Origin: JACCTU01 sp963788055
Lineage (GTDB): Bacteria; Actinomycetota; Thermoleophilia; Gaiellales; Gaiellaceae
NCBI GenBank assembly: GCA_963788055.1
Contig: CAWBFA010000005.1
Location: 816,523-880,522 of the forward strand
DNA length: 64,000 nt
Direction: 5' to 3'
How positions within the stretch are numbered: position 1 is the first letter of the stretch; each line of letters begins with the position of its first letter. The notes beneath the pieces are model-generated. The model saw only the letters and a program-made list of their open reading frames with translations, searched no databases and was not told the DNA's origin. This document shows, piece after piece, positions 53,004-62,228 of this stretch. The position numbers were made by a program, and so were the translations under genes.

Positions 53004-53776
53004 TGACGACGATGAGCGCCGAGAACCTGCGCGAGGAAGTACGCAAGCGGTACGCGCTCGCAGCGGTCGCGGCCGACGCCGGCGGTTGTGGCTGCGAGTC
53101 CGACGGAGGATGCTGCGGCAACGTCGCGTGCGATGGAGACGACGGGACGTTCGGTAGAACGCTGTACTCGGAGCAGGAGCGTGGTGAGCTTCCGAGCGCG
53201 GCCGCGCTCGCCTCACTCGGCTGCGGGAACCCGACGGCGGTCGCGGAGCTCCGCGACGGCGAGACCGTGCTCGACCTCGGTTCGGGCGGGGGGATCGACG
53301 TGCTCCTGTCAGCGCGTCGCGTCGGAGAGAGCGGCCTCGCGTACGGGCTCGACATGACCGATGAGATGCTCGCGCTCGCGCAGCGCAATGCAGACGAAGC
53401 CGGCGTTCGCAACGCGATCTTCCTCAAAGGCGTGATCGAGCAGATTCCGCTGCCCGCGGATTCGGTCGACGTCGTGATCTCGAACTGCGTGATCAACCTT
53501 TCGACCGACAAGCCTGCGGTGCTCACCGAGATCGCGCGCGTGCTCAAGCCCGGCGGGCGAATCGGGATCAGCGACGTCGTCGCGGAGGATCGGCTGAACG
53601 AGTCAGAGCGCGCGGAGCGGGGAAGCTACGTCGGCTGCATCGCCGGCGCGCTCTCGAGGTCCGAGTACGAGGCGGGTCTCGAGGCGGCGGGGTTCAGCAA
53701 CGTCTCGGTCGAGTTCACGCATTCCGTCGCCGACGGGATGCACGGCGCGATCGTCAAGGGCGTCAAATCGGGTTGA
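53003..53776 (+). CDS. arsM: Arsenite methyltransferase
   Basis: 257-aa SAM-dependent enzyme that methylates As(III). Cys-rich N-terminus (GGCGCESDGGCCGNVAC), SLGCGNPTA, motif I VLDLGSGGGIDVLLSA, and SNCVINLSTDK: the CGNP and NCVINL motifs are diagnostic of ArsM. ATG 53003 overlaps the arsR stop (TGATG); ATG 53012 is an alternative. It is followed by arsC in the same operon. Intact and likely functional. Confidence 0.93.
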   Translation: MTTMSAENLREEVRKRYALAAVAADAGGCGCESDGGCCGNVACDGDDGTFGRTLYSEQERGELPSAAALASLGCGNPTAVAELRDGETVLDLGSGGGIDVLLSARRVGESGLAYGLDMTDEMLALAQRNADEAGVRNAIFLKGVIEQIPLPADSVDVVISNCVINLSTDKPAVLTEIARVLKPGGRIGISDVVAEDRLNESERAERGSYVGCIAGALSRSEYEAGLEAAGFSNVSVEFTHSVADGMHGAIVKGVKSG

Positions 53777-54156
53777 ACGTCCTGTTCGTCTGCGTCGGGA
53801 ACCAGGGCCGCTCGGTGATGGCCGAGCGCCTGTTCCGGCGGGCGGCCGGCGACCGGCACGTCGCACGTTCCGCAGGCAGCGCTCCCGGCAACGCGACCCA
53901 TCCAGCGGTGCTCGAGGCGCTCGAAGAGGTCGGCCTCGACGCTTCGGATCACGTCCCCGCGAAGTTGGACGACGAGCGAATCGGCTGGGCGGACGTGATC
54001 GTCGCGACGTGCGACGACGCCTGCCCCGTCATCCCGGGGAAGCGCTACGTCAGCTGGCAGATCGAGGACCCTGCGGGCCGGCCGTTGCCGGAGGTCCGAC
54101 GGATCCGTGACGAGATCGCCGGGCGCGTGGACGAGGTCGTCGCCGAGCTCGAGTAG
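53773..54156 (+). CDS. arsC: Arsenate reductase, low-molecular-weight phosphatase type
   Basis: 127 aa. The P-loop VLFVCVGNQGRSVMAE has the C-x5-R-S nucleophile motif; SAGSAPG and VIVATCDDACPVIPG supply the two resolving Cys typical of thioredoxin-coupled ArsC. WQIEDPAGRPL includes the general acid Asp. TTG start overlaps the arsM stop. Reduces arsenate to arsenite, the ArsM substrate. Confidence 0.88.
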   Translation: MNVLFVCVGNQGRSVMAERLFRRAAGDRHVARSAGSAPGNATHPAVLEALEEVGLDASDHVPAKLDDERIGWADVIVATCDDACPVIPGKRYVSWQIEDPAGRPLPEVRRIRDEIAGRVDEVVAELE

Positions 54157-54223
54157 CCGAGGCCCGGCGGGACTCAGAGCTCGCCTGCAAACCGCGGTTT
54201 CTCGCGTCGCAAGTACCGAGCAA

Positions 54224-54259
54224 CGGCCGGCGGAGACGGATCGTCGTCTCCGCCGGCCG
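54224..54259. terminator. Strong bidirectional hairpin
   Basis: 15-bp perfect stem (CGGCCGGCGGAGACG with its complement) and 6-nt loop, between the converging arsC and RTX-like genes. No T-run on either side. It probably ends both transcripts. Confidence 0.75.
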
Positions 54260-54273
54260 CTCTCAGAGGTCTG

Positions 54274-55350
54274 CTACGCGGCGGGTACGTCCACGAAGAG
54301 CTGGATCACGCCGGAGGCCAGGCCGCCGGAGTTCACGGTGTCGCTGCCCGCGAGGGTGTTGATCTCGAGCCGGTCGTTTGCGGCCTCCGAGTGGAGGACC
54401 CTGACCGTCGCGGCAAGACCGCTCACGTTCACGCCATCTGCGCCGCCGTTGATGCTGATCCTATCGTCGCCGTTGGTGCCGTTGACGACGACGCGATCGG
54501 GCTGGCCGTCGCCGGTGGCGCCGCCCAGGGTGTCTGCGAGGTCGACGTTCACAGCGCGGACGTCCGTCGCGCTGAGGTCGTTGACCGTGACGAGGTCGGC
54601 GCCGCCGAGGGCCTTGAAGTCGACCCGCTCGACGCCGGCGGTGTCCATCGTGATGGTGCCCTGAGTGCGGAAGAACCTGAGGCGGTTGCCGTTTGCGGAC
54701 AGGTCGACCTGCTCGGGGCCGCCTGCGCCGTTGAAGAGCATCGTGTCGTCGCCGCTCTGGCCTTCGATGGTGTCGCTGCCGTCTCCGGGGTCCCAGACGA
54801 AGGTGTCGTCGCCGGCACCCATGAATGCGACGTCATTGCCGCGGTTCCCGTCGATCAGGTCCTTCCCGGGGCCGCCGCGAAGCGTCTCCGTTCCGGAGCC
54901 GCCGAGCAGGGTGTCGTTTCCGGCTTTCCCGTCGGTCGTCGTCGGGATGCTGTCGGTGAAGGCCCCGTTGCTTTCGTCGATGCGCACGAGGTCGTTGCCG
55001 GCGCGGGCGTTGATTGCGATCCTCGCGACGGCTGCCCGCTCGAACGCGAAGTCGGCCGAGCCGTCGTCACCGACGTCGACCTGGAGAACGCCGATCTGGC
55101 CGGCCTGGAGGCGAAGCGCGATCCTGTCGCTCGCGCTGGTGCCTTTGATCTCGAGCAGACCGTTCTTGAGCTTCGGGTGCTTGAACCTGGCCTCACTGTG
55201 CCGATAGGGCGCCTTGTCGGAGTTGTCTGCGGGCGCGGCATTCACCGCACCGGCCACGACCAGTGCTATGCCGGCAACAGCAACGGCCGAAGCGGCGAGT
55301 CGCGCCGACCGCACCAGGCGGATGGTCTTGAGTCGAACGAGGTTCCTCAT
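54274..55350 (-). CDS. Secreted calcium-binding (RTX-like) repeat protein
   Basis: 358 aa. Signal peptide (about residues 15-40, ending VNAAPAD). RTX-type Gly/Asp repeats lie in the middle: GKAGNDTLLGGSGTETLRGG, then PGKDLIDGNRGNDVAFMG and SGDDTMLFNGAGG. The flanking parts are degenerate repeats (NGTNGDDRISINGG). Calcium binding is likely; no enzymatic domain is seen. ATG 55350 is preceded by GGAAAG. Family members in actinobacteria are surface or matrix proteins. Confidence 0.83.
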   Translation of the reverse strand: MRNLVRLKTIRLVRSARLAASAVAVAGIALVVAGAVNAAPADNSDKAPYRHSEARFKHPKLKNGLLEIKGTSASDRIALRLQAGQIGVLQVDVGDDGSADFAFERAAVARIAINARAGNDLVRIDESNGAFTDSIPTTTDGKAGNDTLLGGSGTETLRGGPGKDLIDGNRGNDVAFMGAGDDTFVWDPGDGSDTIEGQSGDDTMLFNGAGGPEQVDLSANGNRLRFFRTQGTITMDTAGVERVDFKALGGADLVTVNDLSATDVRAVNVDLADTLGGATGDGQPDRVVVNGTNGDDRISINGGADGVNVSGLAATVRVLHSEAANDRLEINTLAGSDTVNSGGLASGVIQLFVDVPAA

Positions 55351-55572
55351 GGCTTCCTTTCCGAGTCGGTGATCTCTTGTGGTGCTAGAGACACCGGCGA
55401 CCGGCGCCTATTCCCGAGTCGCCTCGAGTTCGCGGAAATCCGGACCGCGCGGGAATAACCCTGGAGGACTCGGGGTCATCCAGAGCGTGACCATGTCTTG
55501 CGCTGTTCATCTGCGGATCGTCCGGCCGGCGCGCCGCCGCGCCGCCCGCCTGGAGTTACCTTTCGTGTTGCC

Positions 55573-56259
55573 GTGGCGCTGAGACGTCGTCGAGAGGACG
55601 AGGCCGGCGATCAGGAGATCGCCGACCTGGCCTCGCTTGCAGACGGGTCACTCGGGCCGGAGCGTCGTGCCGCGCTCGAGGCACGAGTCGAGGCATCCGC
55701 GGAGCTCGCAGACCTGCTAGCCGAGCAACGGCGGGCGATCGCGCTCACGCGAAACGCTGCGGCGGCGGTCGAGGCGCCCGCCGGCCTGCGGGCGCGCGTC
55801 GAAGCGCAACGACGCGTGCGCCCCGTGTGGGCGCCCGGTCGTCTCGTTCCGATCGCCGCCGCCGCGGCCGCGGTGCTGGCGGTCGCGATCGGGCTGACCG
55901 TCATGCGTTCCGGCACCTCCGGTGAGCAGCTCCACGCTGCCCTCGCACCGACCGACCTGGCGCCCCGCGCGAGCGGCGAGGCGACACTGACGAAGACATC
56001 CTCCGGCTGGCGGATAGAGCTCGACGCTGCTGGACTCCCCCGCCTCGCGAACGGACGCTTCTACGAGGCGTGGCTGCGCAACGCGGCCGGCGTGCTGGTG
56101 CCGATCGGGACCTTCAACGAGGGGCGGAAGGTCACGCTCTGGGCGGGCGTGTCGCCGAAGACCTTCACGACGCTAACCGTCACGCGCGAGCAGGCTGACG
56201 GCGATCAGACCTCGTCGGGCGACAGGGTGCTCGTAGGAACCATCACCACCTCAGGCTGA
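55573..56259 (+). CDS. Anti-sigma-K-like (RskA C-terminal) membrane protein
   Basis: About 228 aa. A cytoplasmic helical part (IADLASLADGSLGPERRAAL) is followed by a transmembrane helix (VPIAAAAAAVLAVAIGLTVM) and an outside domain of RskA type (WRIELDAAGLPRLANGRFYE, then AWLRNAAGVLVPIGTFNEG). The zinc HxxxCxxC motif is absent. GTG 55573 is my choice, though the frame is open to 55498. It converges with an ECF sigma gene and overlaps its end by 9 nt; the pair may be cognate. Confidence 0.78.
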   Translation: MALRRRREDEAGDQEIADLASLADGSLGPERRAALEARVEASAELADLLAEQRRAIALTRNAAAAVEAPAGLRARVEAQRRVRPVWAPGRLVPIAAAAAAVLAVAIGLTVMRSGTSGEQLHAALAPTDLAPRASGEATLTKTSSGWRIELDAAGLPRLANGRFYEAWLRNAAGVLVPIGTFNEGRKVTLWAGVSPKTFTTLTVTREQADGDQTSSGDRVLVGTITTSG

Positions 56260-56748
56260 GCCGCCTTCGATTCGGCGCACGACTTGTTGGCGGGCGCGAT
56301 AGAGGCGGCTCATCACCGTTCCCTCGCGGATGCGCAGGGCTCGTGCCGCTTCCTTGTAAGAGAGGCCGGTGACGTCGACGGCAACGAGGACGTCGCGGAA
56401 GTCGCCCGGCAGCGCGGCGATCGCGGCGTAGAGCTCGCGAGCTTCGAGCGCGGCCTCGGGCTGGAGCGCCCGCGAATCGCCAACGAGGTCGGGCTGGTCG
56501 GGTAGCGGGCCGGGCCGGAGTCGGCGGCTCTCGGTCCGCTTCTGGTTCAAGAAGGTGTTGCGTAGCGCGCGCAGGAGGTAGCCGAGGTCGTCCTCGTGGC
56601 GGAGCAGGCGCGGGCGCGCGAGCACGCGAACGTATGTCTCTTGGACGAGGTCCTCGGCGTCCTCGCGCGAGCCGCTGAGCGCCCAGGCGGCTCGGTAGAG
56701 CCGGTCGAGGTGGTCTCCGAGCCGGGCGGGGTCGAGCGGGCGCTCCAT
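56251..56748 (-). CDS. ECF-type RNA polymerase sigma factor
   Basis: 165 aa. Region 2: DRLYRAAWALSGSREDAEDL, VQETYVRVL, LLRALRNTFLNQKRTESRR. Region 4: AIAALPGDFRDVLVAVDVTG, LSYKEAARALRIREGTVMSR. ATG 56748 starts before region 2; the frame is open 35 codons further. Tail-to-tail with the anti-sigma-like gene, an uncommon arrangement for partners, which are usually co-directional. Confidence 0.87.
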   Translation of the reverse strand: MERPLDPARLGDHLDRLYRAAWALSGSREDAEDLVQETYVRVLARPRLLRHEDDLGYLLRALRNTFLNQKRTESRRLRPGPLPDQPDLVGDSRALQPEAALEARELYAAIAALPGDFRDVLVAVDVTGLSYKEAARALRIREGTVMSRLYRARQQVVRRIEGGSA

Positions 56749-56982
56749 CGAGTAATGATCAGCGACGGCCGGTGCGTCGCCCCGAGCATACGGCTCGGCC
56801 GTCGCGAATTCGACGAGGTCCGGCTCGAGTGGTGTACGGCGCTCGTGGAACACCTGGACGCTCGCGTCGCCGCCTTGCTCGGCAACGAGCGCGGCGGTGT
56901 GGATGCCCTCCGGGAGGACGGCTCAGGCAGGTGCTCCGCCACTAACGAAACCCGGGCCTCGACGTCAGGTGTAGCGATGGCC

Positions 56983-57696
56983 ATGCGGGTCGGCCGCGCG
57001 CTCATGCTGGGGCTGCTTTTTGCGTCCGTCGGATGTGGGGGGAGCGACGCCGAGGAGGCTCGGCCGACGACGTCGACATCCAGGGCAACGTCTACGACAA
57101 CGGCCCCGCCGTGTGGCGAGGAGGATGCCGAAGCCGTCACGCTCACGACACGGGACGGAGCCGAGCTCAATGCCGTTCTCGTCGGCGACGGAGAAGTAGG
57201 TGTCGTCCTCGGCCACCAGCTTAGGAGCGACTACTGTTCCTGGGTTCCCTTCGCGAAGCAGCTCGCCGAGCGCCACATGCGCGCGCTCGCGATCAATTTC
57301 GTGAGCACTTCCCCCGACGAAGACATGGTGGCCGGGTCCCGCGAGCTGCGGCGCCGGGGTGCCAAGCGGATCATCTTGGTCGGCGCCTCGATGGGTGGAA
57401 CCGCGGCTCTCGTCGCCGCAGCGAAGATCGACGTTGCTGGTGTTGCTGCATTGTCAGCGCCACGGGAGTTCAGCGGCCTTGATGCGCTCCCCTCTGTCCG
57501 CCGCATTGAGACTCGAGCGCTCTTTCTCGTCGGACGGCAAGACGAGAGCTTCGCTCGCGACGCCCGTGGGCTGTACCGAGCGATGAAGTCTCGCAACAAG
57601 GCTCTGGTGGTAACGGCTGGCTCTGAGCACGGGACTGATCTCCTCCAAGATCCCAAAGCCGAGCGCGCTCTCCTCGACTTTCTCGTCGGCGGATAA
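56983..57696 (+). CDS. Alpha/beta-hydrolase lipoprotein
   Basis: 237 aa. Lipoprotein signal (ALMLGLLFASVGC, Cys of the lipobox), Thr-rich linker, then a hydrolase core: VGVVLGHQLRSDYCSW, nucleophile GASMGG, FLVGRQDESFA with the acid residue, and SEHGTDLL with the His. It resembles the 22831-23700 lipoprotein but is shorter. ATG 56977 is also possible. Monocistronic. Substrate unknown. Confidence 0.8.
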   Translation: MRVGRALMLGLLFASVGCGGSDAEEARPTTSTSRATSTTTAPPCGEEDAEAVTLTTRDGAELNAVLVGDGEVGVVLGHQLRSDYCSWVPFAKQLAERHMRALAINFVSTSPDEDMVAGSRELRRRGAKRIILVGASMGGTAALVAAAKIDVAGVAALSAPREFSGLDALPSVRRIETRALFLVGRQDESFARDARGLYRAMKSRNKALVVTAGSEHGTDLLQDPKAERALLDFLVGG

Positions 57697-57843
57697 AGGG
57701 CTCCACGCGCGGACCGCTGGGAGCGTTGGGCGGGCGCTATCCCGCTGCTTAGTGGCCGTTCGGGACGGGCAACCGTGTGATCCGTAAGCGTGCGTTTAGT
57801 CGCCTGCCAGGAGCCTGAAACCGACGCCGTCCATTGTCGAGGC

Positions 57844-58401
57844 ATGAGGCACCTGACTCTCGCACTCGCCGCCATCATCGCCCTTCTCGGGGCGGCGCCT
57901 CGCGCCTCTGCCTACGAGCGGTCGAGCGACCTCGATCGAGTCGCGGCCGTCTTCGCGCTGCGGCCGGCAGAGGTGCGCTGCCCGTCGATCGACGAGTGGG
58001 TCGCCGATCCGATCTGGGGAGGCCCGACACAGCCTCGCGCTTGGGGCTACACGAACATGGTCCTCGACCACGTCGTCATGCAGCCTGCTCTCTGCGCGGG
58101 AGCCAGGGCCGTCGGCGATCCGGCGCTCTCACGTTGGCAGCGAGCGACGGGTGTGCTCGTACTCGTCCACGAGGCGTACCACCTTCGACGTTGGGGAGGG
58201 CGCCGGAACGAAGCGAAGGTCGAGTGCCGTGCGATTCGCCACTTCCGGGTGGGCGCCGAGCTGCTCGGCGCCTCGCCCGAAGTCGCAAACGATCTGCTCC
58301 CCTATGCGCTCGCCGCGCACCAGCGCATGGTCACGCTCTTTCCGAATTACCGCGACCGCCGCTGCAAGCTGCCCCTTTGGAGGATGCCAATCTCACCGTA
58401 A
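57844..58401 (+). CDS. Secreted HExxH protein, putative metallopeptidase
   Basis: 185 aa. Signal peptide (LTLALAAIIALLGAAPRASA). The mature part has GVLVLVHEAYHLRRWGGRRN with HEAYH, and EAKVECRAIRHF 15 residues later, a spacing that could supply a third zinc ligand (gluzincin-like). Three cysteines suggest disulfides. No named family recognised. ATG 57844. Confidence 0.65.
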   Translation: MRHLTLALAAIIALLGAAPRASAYERSSDLDRVAAVFALRPAEVRCPSIDEWVADPIWGGPTQPRAWGYTNMVLDHVVMQPALCAGARAVGDPALSRWQRATGVLVLVHEAYHLRRWGGRRNEAKVECRAIRHFRVGAELLGASPEVANDLLPYALAAHQRMVTLFPNYRDRRCKLPLWRMPISP

Positions 58402-58481
58402 GGTGCCGCGATGCGGCCCGGCACGCATGACATGCACGGGCCGCGTTCCTCCATCACTCCGCGTGCCCGCCAGAAGATCGA

Positions 58482-58554
58482 TGCCCCCAGCGGGATTCGA
58501 ACCCGCGCGACGGCCTTGAAAGGGCCGCGACCTGGACCGCTAGTCGATGGGGGC
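58482..58554 (-). tRNA. tRNA-Glu (TTC)
   Basis: 73 nt. Acceptor GCCCCCA pairs with TGGGGGC, discriminator A. D-arm GACTAGCGGTCC, anticodon TTC in CTTTCAA closed by CGGCC/GGCCG, T-arm GCGGGTTCGAATCCCGC. No CCA encoded. Confidence 0.93.
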
Positions 58555-58580
58555 GCGTGGCCAGGATAGCCTTGCTGTGA

Positions 58581-58653
58581 GGGCCGGTAGCTCAGCTGGT
58601 AGAGCAGGGGACTTTTAATCCCAAGGTCGCAGGTTCGAGACCTGCCCGGCCCA
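58581..58653 (+). tRNA. tRNA-Lys (TTT)
   Basis: 73 nt. Acceptor GGGCCGG pairs with CCGGCCC, discriminator A. D-arm GCTCAGCTGGTAGAGC, anticodon TTT in CTTTTAA closed by GGGGA/TCCCA-type pairs, T-arm GCAGGTTCGAGACCTGC. It diverges from tRNA-Glu, 26 bp apart. Confidence 0.94.
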
Positions 58654-58737
58654 TCAGACCTCTTTCTTTACACACCGCGCAACAACTTCTTGCCGTGCGC
58701 TGACGTTCCAATCAGTGCCCAAGGCAAGGGGGACATC

Positions 58738-59853
58738 ATGACGAAGAGCTCAATGCGGGGCCGTGCTCTCGTGAGCGCGCTCGCCGCATCGGTCCTGACC
58801 GCACTCGCGGTCGCCGGCGGAGGGGTCGCAGGGCCGGCGCAGACGCTCGTCGCTCCGAGAAACGCGTCGAAGCCGACGATCTCCGGCACTCTCAGGGTCG
58901 GGGAGACGCTCACCGCGAACCCGGGCACGTGGAGCGGGACGCTCCCAATCACCTATAGCTACGTGTGGGCGCGGTGCAACTCCCGGTTGGCCAACTGCTC
59001 GAACACCGGTGTCCGCACGCGCCGGTACCGGCTGGACAGCGACGACCTCGGCAGGCGCCTCGTCGTCGTGGTCACCGCAAGGAACTCCGACGGCACGGGG
59101 GAGGCGTCGGCGGACACGAGCACGATCCAGCGGCGCGCCGCCGCGCCGCAGAACACGGCCATCCCGACCATCGCCGGAACGTTGCGCGAGGGCGAGACCC
59201 TCACCGCCAACCCCGGCGTATGGGGGGGCACGCAGCCGATCTCGTTCGCGTATCAGTGGCAGCGCTGCGACTCGAACGGTGGGAACTGCGCGACCATCGC
59301 CGGCGCGACGAGCCGGACGTACACAGTGAGCGCAGCGGACGTCAACCGGTCCGTGCGCGTGATCGTCACCGCCAGGAACTCGGGCGGCTCTCGCGCGGCC
59401 TCTTCCGCGCCGACCGGGGTCGCTCAGCCGGGCGGCCCCGCAGGACAGATCCGGCTGCCAAACGGGAAGATCTCGATCCCGATCGAGAGTGTCTCCCTGC
59501 CCGCGAGGCTCGTGATCGACGAGGTCGTGTTCTCGCCGAACCCAGTCCGTTCGCGCTCAACCACGATCAGGGCCCGCGTGCACGTGGCCGACACGCGAGG
59601 TTTCGTCGTCCGCGGCGCGCTCGTGTACATCCGCTCGCTCCCGCTGCTGACGACAACGCCGCCGGAGACCCCGACCGCGAGCGACGGCTACGTGACGTTC
59701 CGCATGCGGCCGAGGGCGCCGCGGGCCGGGCTGGTCTTCCCGCTCCGCCGGGGCGTCAACGTGCAGTTCTACGTCCAGGCGCGCAGGGCCGGGGAGCGCC
59801 TGCTCTATGGGGTCACCGCCACCCGCCTGACCCAGGTCCGCACGACGGGCTGA
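58738..59853 (+). CDS. Secreted Ig-like repeat protein
   Basis: 371 aa. Signal peptide (ALVSALAASVLTALAVAGGG). Two Ig-like repeats share RVGETLTANPGTWSG / REGETLTANPGVWGG and a Y-W-RC core (SYVWARCNS, AYQWQRCDSNG); cysteine pairs probably form disulfides. A third, different beta domain follows (VVFSPNPVRSRSTTIRARVH, TASDGYVTFRMRP). Likely surface or adhesion role. ATG 58738 with AAGGGGGA. Confidence 0.82.
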   Translation: MTKSSMRGRALVSALAASVLTALAVAGGGVAGPAQTLVAPRNASKPTISGTLRVGETLTANPGTWSGTLPITYSYVWARCNSRLANCSNTGVRTRRYRLDSDDLGRRLVVVVTARNSDGTGEASADTSTIQRRAAAPQNTAIPTIAGTLREGETLTANPGVWGGTQPISFAYQWQRCDSNGGNCATIAGATSRTYTVSAADVNRSVRVIVTARNSGGSRAASSAPTGVAQPGGPAGQIRLPNGKISIPIESVSLPARLVIDEVVFSPNPVRSRSTTIRARVHVADTRGFVVRGALVYIRSLPLLTTTPPETPTASDGYVTFRMRPRAPRAGLVFPLRRGVNVQFYVQARRAGERLLYGVTATRLTQVRTTG

Positions 59854-59871
59854 GAAGGACACAATGCGCGG

Positions 59872-60967
59872 GTGACGTTCTCCCGCGAGCAGATCGAGCG
59901 GGGTCGGAGCTACCACCGGCCCCGCTACCTGACCGAGCTGGCCGACTTCGTGCTCGGCGCCGGCGTCCTCGCGCTGCTCGCGTTCACCGGCGTCGGCGAC
60001 GCGCTCCTGCCCGACTGGAGCTGGTGGGCCCAGGCGCTCGTCTACCCCGCGATCGTGCTCGGGCTCGTCGCGCTCGTACGCTTCCCGATCGCGCACTGGC
60101 GCGACTACGTGCGTGAGCATCGGTGGGGGCTCTCGACCCAGTCGCTCTGGGGCTGGCTCGCGGATGTGGCGAAGGCGTTCGCCGTCTCGACGCTGATCGC
60201 GACGATCCTGCTGTTCGGGCTCGTCGCGCTTGCGCGGTTGACCGACGCGTGGCCGCTCGTCGCAGCGCCGCTGGCAGCGGTGTTCGTCGTCTTCTTCGCC
60301 TTCGTCGCACCGGTCGTGCTCGAGCCGATCTTCAACAAGTTCAAGCCGCTCGAGGACGAGGAGCTGGCGGCCGACCTCCGCCGGTTGTCGGAGCGGGCGG
60401 GCGTTCCGATTCGCGACGTGCTCGTCGCCGACGCGAGCCGCCGCACGACGAAGTCGAACGCGTACGTATCGGGCTTCGGCGCGACCAGGCGCGTCGTCCT
60501 CTACGACACGATGCTCAAGCAGGCGAAACCCGCGGAGCTGCGCGCGGTCCTCGCACACGAGCTCGCACACCGGAAATACGGCGACGTGGCGATGTTCTAC
60601 GCTCATCTTCGTCGTGGCAGCGGTCGGGCTCGTCGCGCTGCTCTGGGCGGTGCTCGGCGACGAGGCGAGCGACCCGCGGAACATCCCGCTCGCGATGCTC
60701 GTCGTGATGCTCGCGACGCCGCTCGTGTTCGCGCTGCTTGCCGCGGTCGCGCGCCGGTGGGAGTACCGCGCCGACCGCTTCGCGTTCGAGGTGACACACG
60801 ACCTCGGTAGCCTCGAGTCGGCGTTCGCCGGCCTCGTCGACGCAAACGTCGCAGACCTCGACCCGCCGCGGGTCGTCTATTACCTCAAGTACACCCATCC
60901 GACCGTCCCGGAGCGGCTCGATGCGCTGCGCCGGACGGCACGAGACGAAGGATTGGAGGCGGCATGA
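59872..60967 (+). CDS. M48-family membrane zinc endopeptidase (Ste24-like), frameshifted
   Basis: About 365 aa. Four N-terminal transmembrane helices, then NKFKPLEDEELAADLRRLSE, the SNAYVSGFGATRRVVLYDT motif, and zinc site VLAHELAHRKYGD (HELAH). A frame change near 60595-60605 follows. The next frame gives two more helices, the third ligand in WEYRADRFAFE and HPTVPERLDAL. All catalytic residues are present across the shift. CAAX-type proteases of this family process membrane peptides. GTG 59872. The stop overlaps the next gene. Confidence 0.83.
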
Positions 60968-61306
60968 GCGAGCTGTTCGGGCGGTCGCAACCCCGGGACG
61001 GGGACATCTCCCACCACGACGCGGCTCAGCTGGAGCAAAGCCTCGGCCAGCTGCTCGCGAAGGCGCAGGGCGTTTCGTGGTACGACGAGCCCGGCCGCGA
61101 GGCCGACCTCGCCGTCGCGCGGCTCTGCCTGCTCCGGCGCGCGCGCGCGGGAGTGAACGCCAGTCAGGAGGCCGGCGACGACTCGGTGAGGCTCGTGCTC
61201 ACCGGAGGCGGATCCAGAGACAGTCGTGTGGCTGCTCTCCCGCGCGATCTCGTACATGGACGAGCAGGGCTTCCCCGACCTCGTGCCGGGAGCCCGGCCC
61301 GAGTAG
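60964..61306 (+). CDS. Small hypothetical protein, frameshifted
   Basis: About 113 aa. N-terminus: DISHHDAAQLEQSLGQLLAK, LAVARLCLLRRARAGVNASQ. After LVLT (about 61200) the frame shifts to one reading PETVVWLLSRAISYMDEQGF, ending at 61304-61306. Overlaps the M48 stop (ATGA) and the CDF start, so the three genes are translationally coupled. No family recognised. Confidence 0.6.
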
Positions 61307-62228
61307 TGCTTCACGCCCACGACGACGACCATCGGCGGCTGGGGGACCGGCGTGCGCTCCGCGGCGCGCTCGTCCTCGTCGCCCTGTTCGCGGTCGTCGA
61401 GGTGGTCGCCGGGTACGCGGCCGACTCGCTCGCGCTCCTCGCCGACGCGGGACACATGCTCGGCGACGCCGGCAGTCTGGGCCTCGCGCTCTTCGCGGCC
61501 TGGCTCGGCTCGCGGCCTGCGAGTCCCGGCGGAGCTTCGGCTACCGGCGCGCGGAGATCCTCGCCGCGCTCGCGAACGGCGTCGCACTCGTCGCGATCGC
61601 GATCTGGATCGTCGTCGAAGCTCTGCAGCGGCTTCGCGACCCTGTCGAGCCGAGCGGTGGCCTGGTGCTCGCAGTCGGCGTCGTCGGGCTCGCGCTGAAC
61701 CTTGGCGCCGCCTCGCTCCTCCACCGGCGCGGGTCCGCGAGCCTGAACGTTCAAGGCGCACTCCGCCACGTGCTCGCGGACGCGCTCGGCTCGCTCGGTG
61801 TGATCGCCGCCGGCGCGATCGTTTTCCTCACCGGCTGGAGCTACGCCGATCCGCTCGTCGCGCTCGCGATCGCCGTGCTCGTCCTTGGCAGCTCGTGGAC
61901 GCTGCTGCGCGACTCGGTGGCGATCCTCCTCGAGGCGACGCCACGCGGGCTCGATGCCGAGGCGATCGGCCGCGCGATGGTCGAGGTCGACGACGTCCGC
62001 GAGGTGCACGACCTGCACGTGTGGACGATCACCTCGGGATTCCCGTCTCTCTCGGCGCACGTGCTCGTCGCGCAGGACGCCGACTGCCACGCGAAGCGGC
62101 GCGAGCTCGAGCGCGTGCTCGCCGAGCGGTTCGGGCTCTCCCACACCACTCTCCAGGTCGACCACGCGGACGCCGGGTCCGGCCGGGTCGAGCTGGGCAC
62201 GGCAGAGCCGCGCCGGACGCCGCTGTAG
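61306..62228 (+). CDS. Cation diffusion facilitator (Zn/Co/Cd efflux), frameshifted
   Basis: About 307 aa. Six transmembrane helices, with metal-site ADSLALLADAGHMLGDAGSL in helix 2 (HxxxD) and ALRHVLADALGSLG in helix 5 (HxxxD). The C-terminal domain has VDDVREVHDLHVWTITSG and LSAHVLV. A frame change near 61515-61530 joins LGSRPAS to RRSFGYRRAEILAALANG. The metal ligands are intact. GTG 61306 overlaps the preceding stop. Expected to export divalent metal. Confidence 0.85.
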
